DNA of 64,000 nt from a bacterium. Its GTDB lineage: Bacteria; Vulcanimicrobiota; Xenobia; Xenobiales; JADMJV01. The stretch spans positions 39,350-103,349 of the forward strand of contig JAFEBA010000057.1 of assembly GCA_018266105.1 (NCBI GenBank), written 5' to 3'. The notes beneath the pieces were generated by a model, which saw only the letters and a program-made list of their open reading frames with translations, was not told the DNA's origin and did not search any database. This document shows, piece after piece, positions 7,890 to 15,769 of this stretch; the stretch's first letter is position 1; the number at the start of each line of letters is the position of its first letter. A program made the position numbers and the translations under genes.

Positions 7890-9647
7890 TTAGGGGAGCA
7901 CCTCGGCTGACCTGAACACCGGATAAAGATTGAACTTCTGGTCGTAGGAAGGATGGTGGCGATAGAAAAAGTCCAGGCGGGCCCGTGGGTTTTGGGCGAA
8001 CTCCGGTTCGTTGGCCAGTTTCTGCAAGAATTCGGCGGCGATATCCGGGCGTTGAGCCATCATCTCCTGGCCGACCCGCTCGGCCACATACTCTTCCATG
8101 TACTCTTTCTGTTCGAAGTATCCGTTGAAGAAGCCCCAACTGAGCAACGAGTCGGGAGCGGTGGGCTCGAGCAGTGCCAGCAGCAGTCGCGAATTGGGTT
8201 GGGCAATGGGTACCCACAGGCTGCCTGGAGCTAAGGTCTGGTTCTCCGTGCGCCACTGACCCTTCACGGTCAGTTGCTGGCGCCCCTCAAAGGAGCGCTT
8301 CCCAAAGTCAGCGCTGTCTGCTCGAAAAGCTTCCAGCGGCCGAGCGCTGAGCCCGTTTTCCAGGGTTCGGAATTGAAGGTTATGGAGCTTAAGCTTCTCG
8401 GCCAGCAGGCTGGCCAGAGCCGCGGGCACCAGGTAGCCTCCCCGCGGTGCCTCGCAAAGGCGATCCGGAATGACCTCATCGTAGAAGGGGATTTTCCAGA
8501 TTTCGGGCGTTTTGCTGTCGTAGCTCAGGGCCGCGGCCTGCCCAGAGATCTGAGAGGCTCGCTTCTTGTAGGCGTAACCGGGGAAGTAAATCTCGCGAAA
8601 ATGCTCGGTGTTCTTGTGTGAAAGAGCGATGGTCTGGCCGCCCAGGTTGATCGAGCCGCGATCGGCCAGGGCCGCCGTCTGCTGCCAGCTAACGCCGTCG
8701 CGGCCGGCCAGTTCCACCAGCGCCAGAATGATTTTTCGAGTGATATCCACGCGCCGGGCATAGTCCTTCCAGGAGTGGGTTTCCACCAGCATGGAAAGCC
8801 GATTGTGCAGGGCCCAGTAACCGGTGGAGAACCGCGGTGTGTAGGCGCCATCCGAAAAGCCTGAGGCGGGGTTTTCGGGATCTCGCAAGGACGGGTAGAA
8901 ATCCAGCGCCATGACGCCCTGGTCGGTCAGGCGCCGGTTGAGATCCTTTTGCAGGGCTTTGCCCAGTGGCTGCAGGTGAGGGTCGCCAACGAAGATGGGT
9001 TCAACCAGATTGGCCACCTCGGGCTGAAATTCGGCTCCGTCGGTGACGTGCATATCCACATACAGGATGGGATCCCAGCGGTTGAGCAGGCCCAACATGG
9101 CCTGCATCTCGGGAGCTTCGGCCTTGGTATAATCTCGGTTCAGATTCAGATTTTGTGAGGTGACGCGCCAGCCCATTTCCTCCGGGCCCACCTGGTTGGG
9201 TCGGTTCCAACGTCCGAAGCGCTCGTGTCCATCCACATTGAACACCGGCACGAAGACCACCACCACCTGACGCAGGCCGTCGTTTTCCAGCAGCTGGCGC
9301 AGGGCCAGAAAGCCCGCGTCCTTGCCGTCAATTTCGCCGGAGTGAATTCCACCCTGGAAGAGCAGCACGGGAACTCCGTTGGCATGGGCTTGCTCGGGAG
9401 TCAGGTAGCCGGTCTGAGAGGCCACCAGCACCTGCATGGGCCTGCCCTCTGGCGTTTTGCCGAAGCTGCTGGTGCTGCAATACTGCGGCCAGCGCTCCAC
9501 AAAGGCCTGGCATAGACGCGGCACCTCTTCGTAACGTCCGGTGCGTAGGAACCCGGACTCTTCGGCCTGGGTCTTGAGGTTTTCAGGCGTGGCCCAGCTC
9601 GGCCCCACCAGGGAGAGGGCGGTCAGGCAAGACAGAAGAATTTTCAT
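7890..9647 (-). CDS. Secreted M14-family zinc carboxypeptidase
   Basis: The 585-residue protein begins with a Sec signal (MKILLSCLTALSLVGPSWA). The M14 zinc ligands appear as GGIHSGEIDGKD (His and Glu) and VDMHVTDG (second His), with NVDGHERFGR and NLNRDYTK between them, as in M14 enzymes that trim peptides or cell-wall stems. The region after residue 350 has no motif I can name and may be a beta-sandwich. AAGGCGG before the ATG supports the start. It sits among other secreted hydrolases (a lipase and an S8 protease), suggesting scavenging of extracellular polymers. Confidence 0.88.
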   Translation of the reverse strand: MKILLSCLTALSLVGPSWATPENLKTQAEESGFLRTGRYEEVPRLCQAFVERWPQYCSTSSFGKTPEGRPMQVLVASQTGYLTPEQAHANGVPVLLFQGGIHSGEIDGKDAGFLALRQLLENDGLRQVVVVFVPVFNVDGHERFGRWNRPNQVGPEEMGWRVTSQNLNLNRDYTKAEAPEMQAMLGLLNRWDPILYVDMHVTDGAEFQPEVANLVEPIFVGDPHLQPLGKALQKDLNRRLTDQGVMALDFYPSLRDPENPASGFSDGAYTPRFSTGYWALHNRLSMLVETHSWKDYARRVDITRKIILALVELAGRDGVSWQQTAALADRGSINLGGQTIALSHKNTEHFREIYFPGYAYKKRASQISGQAAALSYDSKTPEIWKIPFYDEVIPDRLCEAPRGGYLVPAALASLLAEKLKLHNLQFRTLENGLSARPLEAFRADSADFGKRSFEGRQQLTVKGQWRTENQTLAPGSLWVPIAQPNSRLLLALLEPTAPDSLLSWGFFNGYFEQKEYMEEYVAERVGQEMMAQRPDIAAEFLQKLANEPEFAQNPRARLDFFYRHHPSYDQKFNLYPVFRSAEVLP

Positions 9648-9690
9648 TCTGCCGCCTTCGCCCCCGCCCTCGTTCCCCTTGCAGGCTATT

Positions 9691-10650
9691 TCAAGGCAAG
9701 AAGCTACGAACCAACAGGATGGTTCGCTGATCGGTCTCGATGTGTGTATGGTCGGTGGCTACCGTGCCCGTCCCCACCGGCATCAGCTGAGGGGGATTGG
9801 CGCTTGCAACCGTCACCAGTCCATCGTCGGTGCTCACCCCCAGCAGGCTGTTGGCCCGAGCGAAGGTGCCAAGGTCCGTGCCCGCCACGGTGTAGTAGTC
9901 CGCCTGGGGATGGTTATTGATATTGCCGACCGCGTTGAGCACGCCCAGGAACTGTGAATCGGTTCGCAGGTCGGTGATGCCCTGAGACTGCAGGCTGACC
10001 TTGCTGGGGTTGCCGTCCGCATTGGTGAACCCACCCTGGTTCAGGAGGCCGACCACCAGCGTTTGGGTGACCAGGTCCGCGCTCTGGACGGCATTCGCTA
10101 CCGGTGAGCCAAAGTGGGGTGTCGCCAGCGTCACCACCTTGTTGCCGCTGGCGGCGATGGGCAGCACGTTGGTCTGTACCGAGGCGCGAATCACCAGCCC
10201 GCCCATGCTGTGGCCAATGAAAGACCAGGTGGGGTGGCTGACGCCCGGGTTCAGGAGCTGTAGAGCTGCTGTAAAGTAGGTGGAATTTGGAGTGATGCCA
10301 TCCTGGGTATCATACTCGAAGCCAAACACGACACTGGCTTTGCCTTGCTGCAGCAGATCCTCAGCCATCAAGGTGAAGGTGCCGTCACGGATGTCACTGC
10401 CCAGCCCGTGAACGAAGATGGTGGGATGGTTGCCCAGGGCGGGTATGGTTCCGGTCTGGCTGCCCAGACTGACGATCTTGTTCCAGGTCTGAGTGGAAGG
10501 CTCGAAAACGTATAGATTATAGGTGTTCCAGTTCAGGTGGGAGGGGAGCTGGTTGGTCGGGTCGGCGAGAGTTTCGGGGTCGCTGGCACTCCCGCAACCG
10601 AGAGTAAAGACTGCCAGAAGGCAGATCAGCCTGATTAAAATGCGTTTAAT
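9691..10650 (-). CDS. Lipoprotein lipase/esterase (alpha/beta hydrolase), probable ATT start
   Basis: The protein has a lipoprotein signal: hydrophobic stretch LIRLICLLAVFTLGCGS with the lipobox Cys. The hydrolase core shows the oxyanion strand IFVHGLGSD and the nucleophile elbow IGHSMGGLV, then VVTLATPHFGSP, typical of PGAP1/LipA-like lipases. I place the start at the ATT codon 10648-10650, because AAGGAG lies six bases upstream of it and a standard signal (I/M-K-R-I-L) begins there. The only other in-frame candidate is a TTG at 10671 without a ribosome site. It presumably acts on esters at the cell surface. Confidence 0.82.
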   Translation of the reverse strand: MKRILIRLICLLAVFTLGCGSASDPETLADPTNQLPSHLNWNTYNLYVFEPSTQTWNKIVSLGSQTGTIPALGNHPTIFVHGLGSDIRDGTFTLMAEDLLQQGKASVVFGFEYDTQDGITPNSTYFTAALQLLNPGVSHPTWSFIGHSMGGLVIRASVQTNVLPIAASGNKVVTLATPHFGSPVANAVQSADLVTQTLVVGLLNQGGFTNADGNPSKVSLQSQGITDLRTDSQFLGVLNAVGNINNHPQADYYTVAGTDLGTFARANSLLGVSTDDGLVTVASANPPQLMPVGTGTVATDHTHIETDQRTILLVRSFLP

Positions 10651-10777
10651 GGACTTCTCCTTTAAGGCCAAGCTAGCCGGGGGATGCCCTATTTTGGCGT
10701 TCCAGTCCTACTTAGGCACGGGCTCGCCATACCGCCTGGATAGTACGCCAGTCTCAACCCTGCCCGGTCGGGCATGT

Positions 10778-12733
10778 TTAGCCGCCCGCGATTTGGGGGC
10801 GATCCAGCCAGAAACCGTCTTCCACCTTGGCTCCGTCACTTTTCAGGCGGAAGCGGAAACGCACCTCACTGTTGGCGTATTTGCTGAGATCGATGACGTG
10901 GTCTTGCCAATCGCGGAAGCTGGTGTAGTCTTCCAGTTTCTTCCAGTCCTGGCTGCCCTTTTTGTTGACTTCCACATACACGAAGTCGCCGCCCGGCTCG
11001 AGTCGGTAACGGGCCGCGAAGCGCAGCAAGGGTTTTTGCAGGGAGGTCAGGTTGACGTAGTCGCTGGTCAGGGCGGAGTTGGTATTGTTGGCGTAGGATC
11101 CGTTGGGGCTGTCGGTCCAGACGGGAGGACGACCGGGTTCATCCACCTGGGCCCACTTGCCGTCGCTGGTCCAGTTGGGAGTGAGAACCTTCAGGCTGGG
11201 GTGACCGGCGACTTCGGCCGCGGCTCCCAGGTTGCCCACGTTGTCCTCCAGGCGCACTCGAACCGGTCCGGCTGAGGCGGGGATGCGCACCTTTTGCGCC
11301 TTACCGCTTTCGCCCGCCAGGCCGGCCGTGCGGAACTCGCCGCATTCGATGTGATAGCGATAGGCCTGACCCTGCTGGCCGTCGTCGCCGCTATTGACCC
11401 AACTGACGTCCAGCCAGGCGCCATCGGGCTTGATTTCGAGCTTGGAGGGGGCGTCTGGAGCGATTTCATCCTGCTCCAGGGCTCTGAATGCATTGAGGCG
11501 GCCGCCGCTGCCGACCCGTTCTTTCAGGCTGGCTACTTTGTCCACGTTGGCCAGCAGACGGGTTCGGATCTGTTCGTTGCTGGCCTCGGGATAGAGGGTT
11601 GCGATGAGGCCCGCAACTCCCGCCACGTGGGGACAGGCCATCGAAGTACCGCTCTTGGTATCATACTTTCCGCCCGGAACGGTGGACAGAGTGGCCACCC
11701 CGGGTGCGGCCAGATCCACGTTTTTGGGACCGTAGTTAGAAAAATTTGCCAGTCGGTCGCGGGCGTCGGTGGCGGCTACGGAAATGATGTGGTCGTATTC
11801 GTAGTTCCCGGGATAGCCGACCGGGCGTTCTTTCGGGTAGTGTGGACTGGCGTCGTTGTCGTTGCTCTCGTTGCCAGCCGCGCAAATATGCAACAGCGGG
11901 GAGTTGGCGAAAGCGTCTCGCTCGGCCTCGTTGTATTCGCCCCCATAGCTGTTGGAGGTGATGCGCGCCCCCATCTTGGTGGCGTAGGCCAATGCCCGGA
12001 TGTTGTCGGCCGCTGTGCCCTGCCCGTTGACCATGGTTTTGATAGGCATCATGCGTGCCTGCCAGTTGACCCCAACCACGCCCTGGCCGTTGTCGCCACG
12101 GGCTCCGATGGTCCCGGCGCAGTGGCTGCCGTGCCCGATGTCGTCACCAGGGTCGCCGGTCTGAGCCTGGGCATTGAAACCGTTGACGTCGTCTACCACT
12201 CCGTTGCCGTCATTGTCGATCCCGTCACCTGGAATTTCACCCGGGTTGATCCAAAGGTTTTCAATCAGGTCGGGGTGGGTCATATCCATGCCGGTATCGA
12301 TGACGGCAATCACGGGGCCCTGGTTGCTGCCGGTGGTCTTGTCCCAGGCGAAGGGCATGGCGATGCGCTCCATACCGTAAAGCTTGACCGGGTCGTAGTC
12401 GTTGCTGACTTTACCGGGATGAGGCGGCAGAGGCGGAGGGGCCGGAGCGCCCTGAGGAACATCGCTGATCTTGCGAAGGTCATTGCTGGTCACGTACTCA
12501 AAGCGGGGGTCCTTTTCCAGCCAGGCGATGCCTTCGGCGGTGGACATTCCCTGCGGGAGTTGCAAACGGACAAGCTCCCCGCTGGGGGTTCGGCGCGGAA
12601 GATCGAAGGTCTCCAGAACTTTGACGCCGCTGAGGGTGACGCGATCCTGGGGGCCACGCAAACGTGCCAGCACTTCGCCCGGCTTGTGGGGCGGCAGTTT
12701 ACGTTCCAGCAGTTGTACTTCGCGGATGGTCAC
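10778..12733 (-). CDS. S8 subtilisin-like serine protease with C-terminal jelly-roll
   Basis: The 651-residue protein carries an I9-type propeptide region (VLARLRGPQDRVTLSGVKV to KDPRFEYVTSNDL), then the catalytic triad: Asp in VIAVIDTGMDMTHPD, His in DIGHGSHCAGTIGA and Ser in KSGTSMACPHVAGVAGL. The calcium-type loop IDNDGNGVVDDVNGF is also present. After the protease (about residue 430) come a beta-sandwich linker and a MAM/laminin-like C-terminal domain (FVYVEVNKKGSQDWKKL and VRFRFRLKSDGAKVEDGFW). No signal peptide is visible, odd for a subtilase with a propeptide. The start is GTG at 12733, with TAGACT six bases upstream and no ribosome site, which fits a leaderless message. Confidence 0.93.
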   Translation of the reverse strand: MTIREVQLLERKLPPHKPGEVLARLRGPQDRVTLSGVKVLETFDLPRRTPSGELVRLQLPQGMSTAEGIAWLEKDPRFEYVTSNDLRKISDVPQGAPAPPPLPPHPGKVSNDYDPVKLYGMERIAMPFAWDKTTGSNQGPVIAVIDTGMDMTHPDLIENLWINPGEIPGDGIDNDGNGVVDDVNGFNAQAQTGDPGDDIGHGSHCAGTIGARGDNGQGVVGVNWQARMMPIKTMVNGQGTAADNIRALAYATKMGARITSNSYGGEYNEAERDAFANSPLLHICAAGNESNDNDASPHYPKERPVGYPGNYEYDHIISVAATDARDRLANFSNYGPKNVDLAAPGVATLSTVPGGKYDTKSGTSMACPHVAGVAGLIATLYPEASNEQIRTRLLANVDKVASLKERVGSGGRLNAFRALEQDEIAPDAPSKLEIKPDGAWLDVSWVNSGDDGQQGQAYRYHIECGEFRTAGLAGESGKAQKVRIPASAGPVRVRLEDNVGNLGAAAEVAGHPSLKVLTPNWTSDGKWAQVDEPGRPPVWTDSPNGSYANNTNSALTSDYVNLTSLQKPLLRFAARYRLEPGGDFVYVEVNKKGSQDWKKLEDYTSFRDWQDHVIDLSKYANSEVRFRFRLKSDGAKVEDGFWLDRPQIAGG

Positions 12734-12739
12734 TGCACC

Positions 12740-12745
12740 AGTCTA
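12740..12745 (-). promoter_or_regulatory. Candidate -10 box of a leaderless promoter (S8 protease)
   Basis: TAGACT on the minus strand lies six bases before the GTG at 12733. No Shine-Dalgarno fits this start. A TANNNT box this close places transcription start at or near the start codon. Confidence 0.4.
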
Positions 12746-12850
12746 GGTAATCTGGCTCATCTTTCTGTGAACTTCCTGTAACGCCATGCCCAGACCGGAG
12801 AAACCAGGCTTAAGGATTCTCAAACAAGGGCCGGAAAATGGTCCAAAGAG

Positions 12851-13063
12851 TTCACAAGCGGTTTACGCCAGGTCGGTCGATTTTGGAATCGCTTGTGAAA
12901 CGACTGCTAAGATTCATTCATCGGTTCGAACGACTCGAGCCGGTATCAATTGAACGTTGAAGGTCGCTCCCTCTGAATAAATTGCGGAGACTGATGGCGA
13001 TTGAAATCGAACCGTCAGTCCCCTGTCGCCTCGCCGGCTTTAAGCTGCGAGGCATTTTTTTTT
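12851..13063 (+). ncRNA. Candidate structured leader RNA or small RNA ending in a terminator
   Basis: The 349-bp gap 12734-13082 holds no convincing ORF but four helices in a row on the plus strand. TTCACAAGCG (12851-12860) pairs perfectly with CGCTTGTGAA (12890-12899) and extends four pairs inward with wobbles. CGGTTCGA (12922-12929) pairs with TCGAGCCG (12935-12942). GACTGATGG (12989-12997) pairs with CCGTCAGTC (13012-13020). The fourth is the terminator at 13028. The T-run ends 19 bases before the ATG at 13083, the layout of a transcription-attenuating riboswitch. An independent small RNA is the alternative. No known class is recognised. Confidence 0.55.
13028..13063 (+). terminator. Intrinsic terminator/attenuator before the epimerase gene
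   Basis: GCCTCGC (13028-13034) pairs with GCGAGGC (13047-13053); inside, GCTT and AAGC can also pair. A run of nine to ten Ts follows from 13055. No protein gene ends upstream in this direction, so it must end a leader or a small RNA. Confidence 0.85.
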
Positions 13064-13082
13064 ATCCGGGGAAACTCCCTGG

Positions 13083-13862
13083 ATGATTCATCTCTCTCAC
13101 GGCGGAATTTCCGCCCGCGTAGCTCCAGAACGGGGCGCACTGGTCACATCGCTGCAACGCGACGGCCGCGAGTTTCTCTATCTGGACAAGAGTACCTTTG
13201 ATGATCCCGGCAAGAATGTGCGCGGAGGCATCCCGATTCTTTTCCCGATCTGCGGGCCTCTGGGCGAGGGCACGGGCTACGATATGCCCCAACATGGGCT
13301 GGCTCGCCAGGCTGCCTGGAGCGTGCTGGGCCAGGACACCGGCTGGGTGGAGTTAGGACTGCGAGCGGATGCTGAAACTCTCAAGCGTTTCCCGTGGGAT
13401 TTCGAACTGCGCTTTCGCTTTATGGTGGATGAGCAGGGCCTGAGTCTGGATCAGCTATTTCTGAATCACAGCCAAACCGAAATGCCCTTCCAAACCGGGC
13501 TGCATCCCTATTTCGCAGTGGACCAGGCTCGGCTCGCTTGGGATCTGCCGGTGACCAGCAAACGGGACAATGAAAAGCCGGGCGACCCGGTTCAGCCCTT
13601 TGATGGCAATGTGCCCGAGGACTGGCCGGTTCTGGATTGGGAGCTGGCCGGAGTCAAACGGCCCTGGGCAGATCTACAAGATATCCGACTGCACTACGAT
13701 GAGCACTACCCGTATCTGGTCATCTGGCACCTGCGGGACAAGCCCTTCTGGTGTCTGGAGCCTTGGAGTGGACCGCGTTTTGGGTTGAGGGATCAGCGCG
13801 ATTTGCTGCGCGTGTGCGCGGGCGGGTCGCTCTCCACTCAGGTTCGCATTCAGCTGTTGTAG
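13083..13862 (+). CDS. Aldose 1-epimerase family protein
   Basis: The 259-residue protein matches the galactose-mutarotase/YeaD-like superfamily: GALVTSLQRDGREFLYLD near the N-terminus, then RGGIPILFPICGP, MPQHGLAR with the conserved His, FQTGLHPYF with the second His, and a carboxylate-containing C-terminal region (CLEPWSGP). Such enzymes interconvert alpha and beta anomers of free or 6-phosphorylated sugars; RGGIPILFP and HGLAR are closest to D-hexose-6-phosphate mutarotases. The start follows the attenuator at 13028-13063, so expression is probably controlled by read-through. Its 3' end overlaps the next convergent gene by 13 bp. Confidence 0.88.
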   Translation: MIHLSHGGISARVAPERGALVTSLQRDGREFLYLDKSTFDDPGKNVRGGIPILFPICGPLGEGTGYDMPQHGLARQAAWSVLGQDTGWVELGLRADAETLKRFPWDFELRFRFMVDEQGLSLDQLFLNHSQTEMPFQTGLHPYFAVDQARLAWDLPVTSKRDNEKPGDPVQPFDGNVPEDWPVLDWELAGVKRPWADLQDIRLHYDEHYPYLVIWHLRDKPFWCLEPWSGPRFGLRDQRDLLRVCAGGSLSTQVRIQLL

Positions 13863-14431
13863 TAGTCGTTGCGCGGCACCAGGTTGCCCCAGGCGTCCAG
13901 TTCCATTCCGTCGGGCAGAATGGGGTTTCCGTAGGCGTCGATTTCGTAAGGTAGAGCCTGACCCTGGGGCTCCATGGTGATGACCTGAGGAGGCGCGGAA
14001 GGCGCGTGGTGAGGCTGGGGGGCGTAGTGAACCGGCGGGGGCGTGTGGTGGGTGGGAGCATAGCCCCGACCTGCCACTCCGTAGCCAAAGCCTTGTTCCA
14101 GGTGGGGAAAATACTGAGGCACATGGCGTCGAGCCGAGCGCATCATGGTTTGCTGGTGAAGATCCTGGCTGCGTTGTTGCAGGCGCGCACCCGCGGCTGC
14201 GAATTCATCGACCTGATCGACGGCGGAGGCATCCACTGTCTGCACATAAGTTTGTTCGGCACCACTGCTGGCGGTCGTGGTGGTGGCGGGGGCAGGCTGG
14301 CCGGAGGTGTTGAGCTCCATTTCCAGGGTGTCACCATATCCGGACCAGGGGTCGTCGTCGGCCTCATCGTCCGTCCACGCACTGGACGCAGCAGTTTGCC
14401 GCATCTGTTGTATACGAGACTGAATGATCAT
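13850..14431 (-). CDS. Low-complexity hypothetical protein
   Basis: The 193-residue protein is mostly disordered. It has an acidic N-terminal patch (WTDDEADDDPWSGYGD), a Thr/Ala linker, a basic helix (SQDLHQQTMMRSARRHV), a His/Pro/Tyr-rich stretch (THHTPPPVHYAPQPHHAP) and two near-repeats at the end (YEIDAYGNPILPDG and MELDAWGNLVPRND). No signal peptide or membrane segment is seen. The paired D-A-[YW]-G-N motifs suggest a short binding element. A TAGCTT box sits six bases before the ATG. Confidence 0.55.
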   Translation of the reverse strand: MIIQSRIQQMRQTAASSAWTDDEADDDPWSGYGDTLEMELNTSGQPAPATTTTASSGAEQTYVQTVDASAVDQVDEFAAAGARLQQRSQDLHQQTMMRSARRHVPQYFPHLEQGFGYGVAGRGYAPTHHTPPPVHYAPQPHHAPSAPPQVITMEPQGQALPYEIDAYGNPILPDGMELDAWGNLVPRNDYYNS

Positions 14432-14437
14432 GAATTG

Positions 14438-14443
14438 AAGCTA
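14438..14443 (-). promoter_or_regulatory. Candidate -10 box, leaderless promoter
   Basis: TAGCTT (minus strand) is six bases before the ATG at 14431; no ribosome site is present. Same spacing as several other genes in the window. Confidence 0.4.
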
Positions 14444-14478
14444 CGCCTGGTGCCTCAAAGAACCATGAAAAATTAATA

Positions 14479-15150
14479 CTATTTACACTTTGGGTAGAAT
14501 GCCCAGTGGTTGGCGTTGAACTGCATTTGCTCGCAGACCAGGCTGGAAGCCTCTCGCCCGTCCCCCAGGGCGATGGAAACGTGGCCGCTTTGCAATCCCG
14601 GGGCCTTATCCCAGACCACGATGACGCCCGCAGGCAGATGGACCAGCTCGGAACGTGGCAGTTGAACCTCCTGGACCAGGGGGCTGGCTCGCATATCGCT
14701 CACCAGCTGAAAGCAGCCGGTGTGGTTTCCCAGACGGAATCCAAATTCGCGCAAGACCTTGCTGACTTCGCCTAAGGCCAGGCCGGGCGTGTTCACCATC
14801 AGTGCATTGTTTTCGGCCGCCTGGGCCAGTCGTTGGCCCAGTTCCCCGGCAGCCAGATGGGCCTCGCTGCCGTCGAGCACGTCCGAGTGATGCTCAAAAT
14901 TTCCCGTCTGAGTCTCGGCCGAGGTGGCTTGCACGGCCTCCTGGTTGCCCATCAAGGTGGAGAGGATCTGCATCATTTGCATCAGCATGGCGGCGTTTTT
15001 TTGCTGCATCTGAATAATGGGCAAGAGAGCCTGGTGCACCTGCGGGTCCTGCAAACGCTCCAGCGATGCCCCCAGTTGGGGGGGCGGCGTCAGGTAGTTC
15101 TTCTCCTGGGGGCCGAAACGGTCCGGTCCTCCGATGGGGCCTGTATTCAC
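14479..15150 (-). CDS. CHAP/NlpC-like hydrolase-fold protein with Met-rich helix
   Basis: The 223-residue protein has a Pro/Gly-rich N-terminus, a Met-rich helix (residues 47-67: QMQQ, AAMLMQMMQILSTLMG), a linker, and a C-terminal domain that looks like a CHAP/NlpC-type amidase: LPAGVIVVWDKAP, then SGHVSIALGDGREASS, with the conserved His. In such folds the catalytic Cys starts the first helix of the domain; at the matching place (NTPGLALGEVSKVL) this protein has Ala, so it may be inactive, or the Cys in HTGCFQLV may serve. There is no Sec signal. The GTG start has CATAAT seven bases upstream. The GH19 protein at 20568 has a similar Met-rich helix. Confidence 0.6.
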   Translation of the reverse strand: MNTGPIGGPDRFGPQEKNYLTPPPQLGASLERLQDPQVHQALLPIIQMQQKNAAMLMQMMQILSTLMGNQEAVQATSAETQTGNFEHHSDVLDGSEAHLAAGELGQRLAQAAENNALMVNTPGLALGEVSKVLREFGFRLGNHTGCFQLVSDMRASPLVQEVQLPRSELVHLPAGVIVVWDKAPGLQSGHVSIALGDGREASSLVCEQMQFNANHWAFYPKCK

Positions 15151-15157
15151 TTCATGG

Positions 15158-15163
15158 ATTATG
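15158..15163 (-). promoter_or_regulatory. Candidate -10 box, leaderless promoter
   Basis: CATAAT (minus strand), five of six matches to TATAAT, lies seven bases before the GTG at 15150. The short divergent region to 15242 also serves the plus-strand gene. Confidence 0.4.
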
Positions 15164-15241
15164 GAGCAAGCTGGCTTCTGATGCCACAGACGTCATGTTG
15201 CGGGTTTGTTGCGGATGTAAATAGAAGCCCTCGGAATGGAA

Positions 15242-15769
15242 ATGACTCGTCGCCAACTTTTATTGCTGTCTCTGAGCGCACTTCCGGCTTCGGCCAAGGG
15301 GGTGCTGGATTGGGCGCGCGAGACCTTAATCATCGCCGACCAACTGGACCACCTTCAGGGGTCCGGCCGTCTCTATGCCATCAAGCCCTCACCCTACGAT
15401 AGCCAGAAGCAGCTGCGCACCCATCCCGAACGATTTTTTCATAGCCATCCCATTCGCGGTCAGGCGGCTCTGCAGAAGAGTGACACCGACCTGTTGCTGC
15501 GGGCGCTCAGCAAGTCTTTGCGCCGAGGGGCCAAATTTAGCGGTGTCTATGAGTGCTTTGAACCTCACCACGCTTTACGAATCGAGCGTCAGGGCGTGGT
15601 GCAGGCTGATTTGTTGATTTGCTTTGAGTGCGACCAGGTCTACTATTTCGCTAAGGGTCGACCGCTTCATGGATATCTTTCGGGAGGACGCGAGGCGTTT
15701 GAAGAGGTGGCTCGGGCCTATGGGCTCCCGCCGGCTCCCCCCTCTTCGAAAGCTCCCTATACCCACTAG
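15242..15769 (+). CDS. Exported Cys-motif protein, conserved hypothetical
   Basis: The protein begins MTRRQLLLLSLSALPASA, an export signal with the twin-Arg look of a Tat substrate. The mature part has a Cys pattern CFEPHHALR, then LLICFECDQVYYF about 20 residues later. This C-F-E-P-x-H plus C-F-x-C arrangement is one I associate with small bacterial proteins of unknown function; the Cys and His residues could bind a metal. The ATG at 15242 is preferred to one six bases upstream because it starts the signal. The stop overlaps the dnaE stop by 4 bp. Confidence 0.68.
   Translation: MTRRQLLLLSLSALPASAKGVLDWARETLIIADQLDHLQGSGRLYAIKPSPYDSQKQLRTHPERFFHSHPIRGQAALQKSDTDLLLRALSKSLRRGAKFSGVYECFEPHHALRIERQGVVQADLLICFECDQVYYFAKGRPLHGYLSGGREAFEEVARAYGLPPAPPSSKAPYTH

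Noticed and set aside
10761..10774. TGCCCG-GT-CGGGCA hairpin after the S8 protease
   Set aside because: Only 6 bp and no T-run on either strand, so I do not call a terminator.
12915..12945. GGTTCGAA resembling a tRNA T-arm
   Set aside because: The flanking bases do not form a 5-bp T-stem and no acceptor or anticodon arm fits; it is the second helix of the leader RNA.
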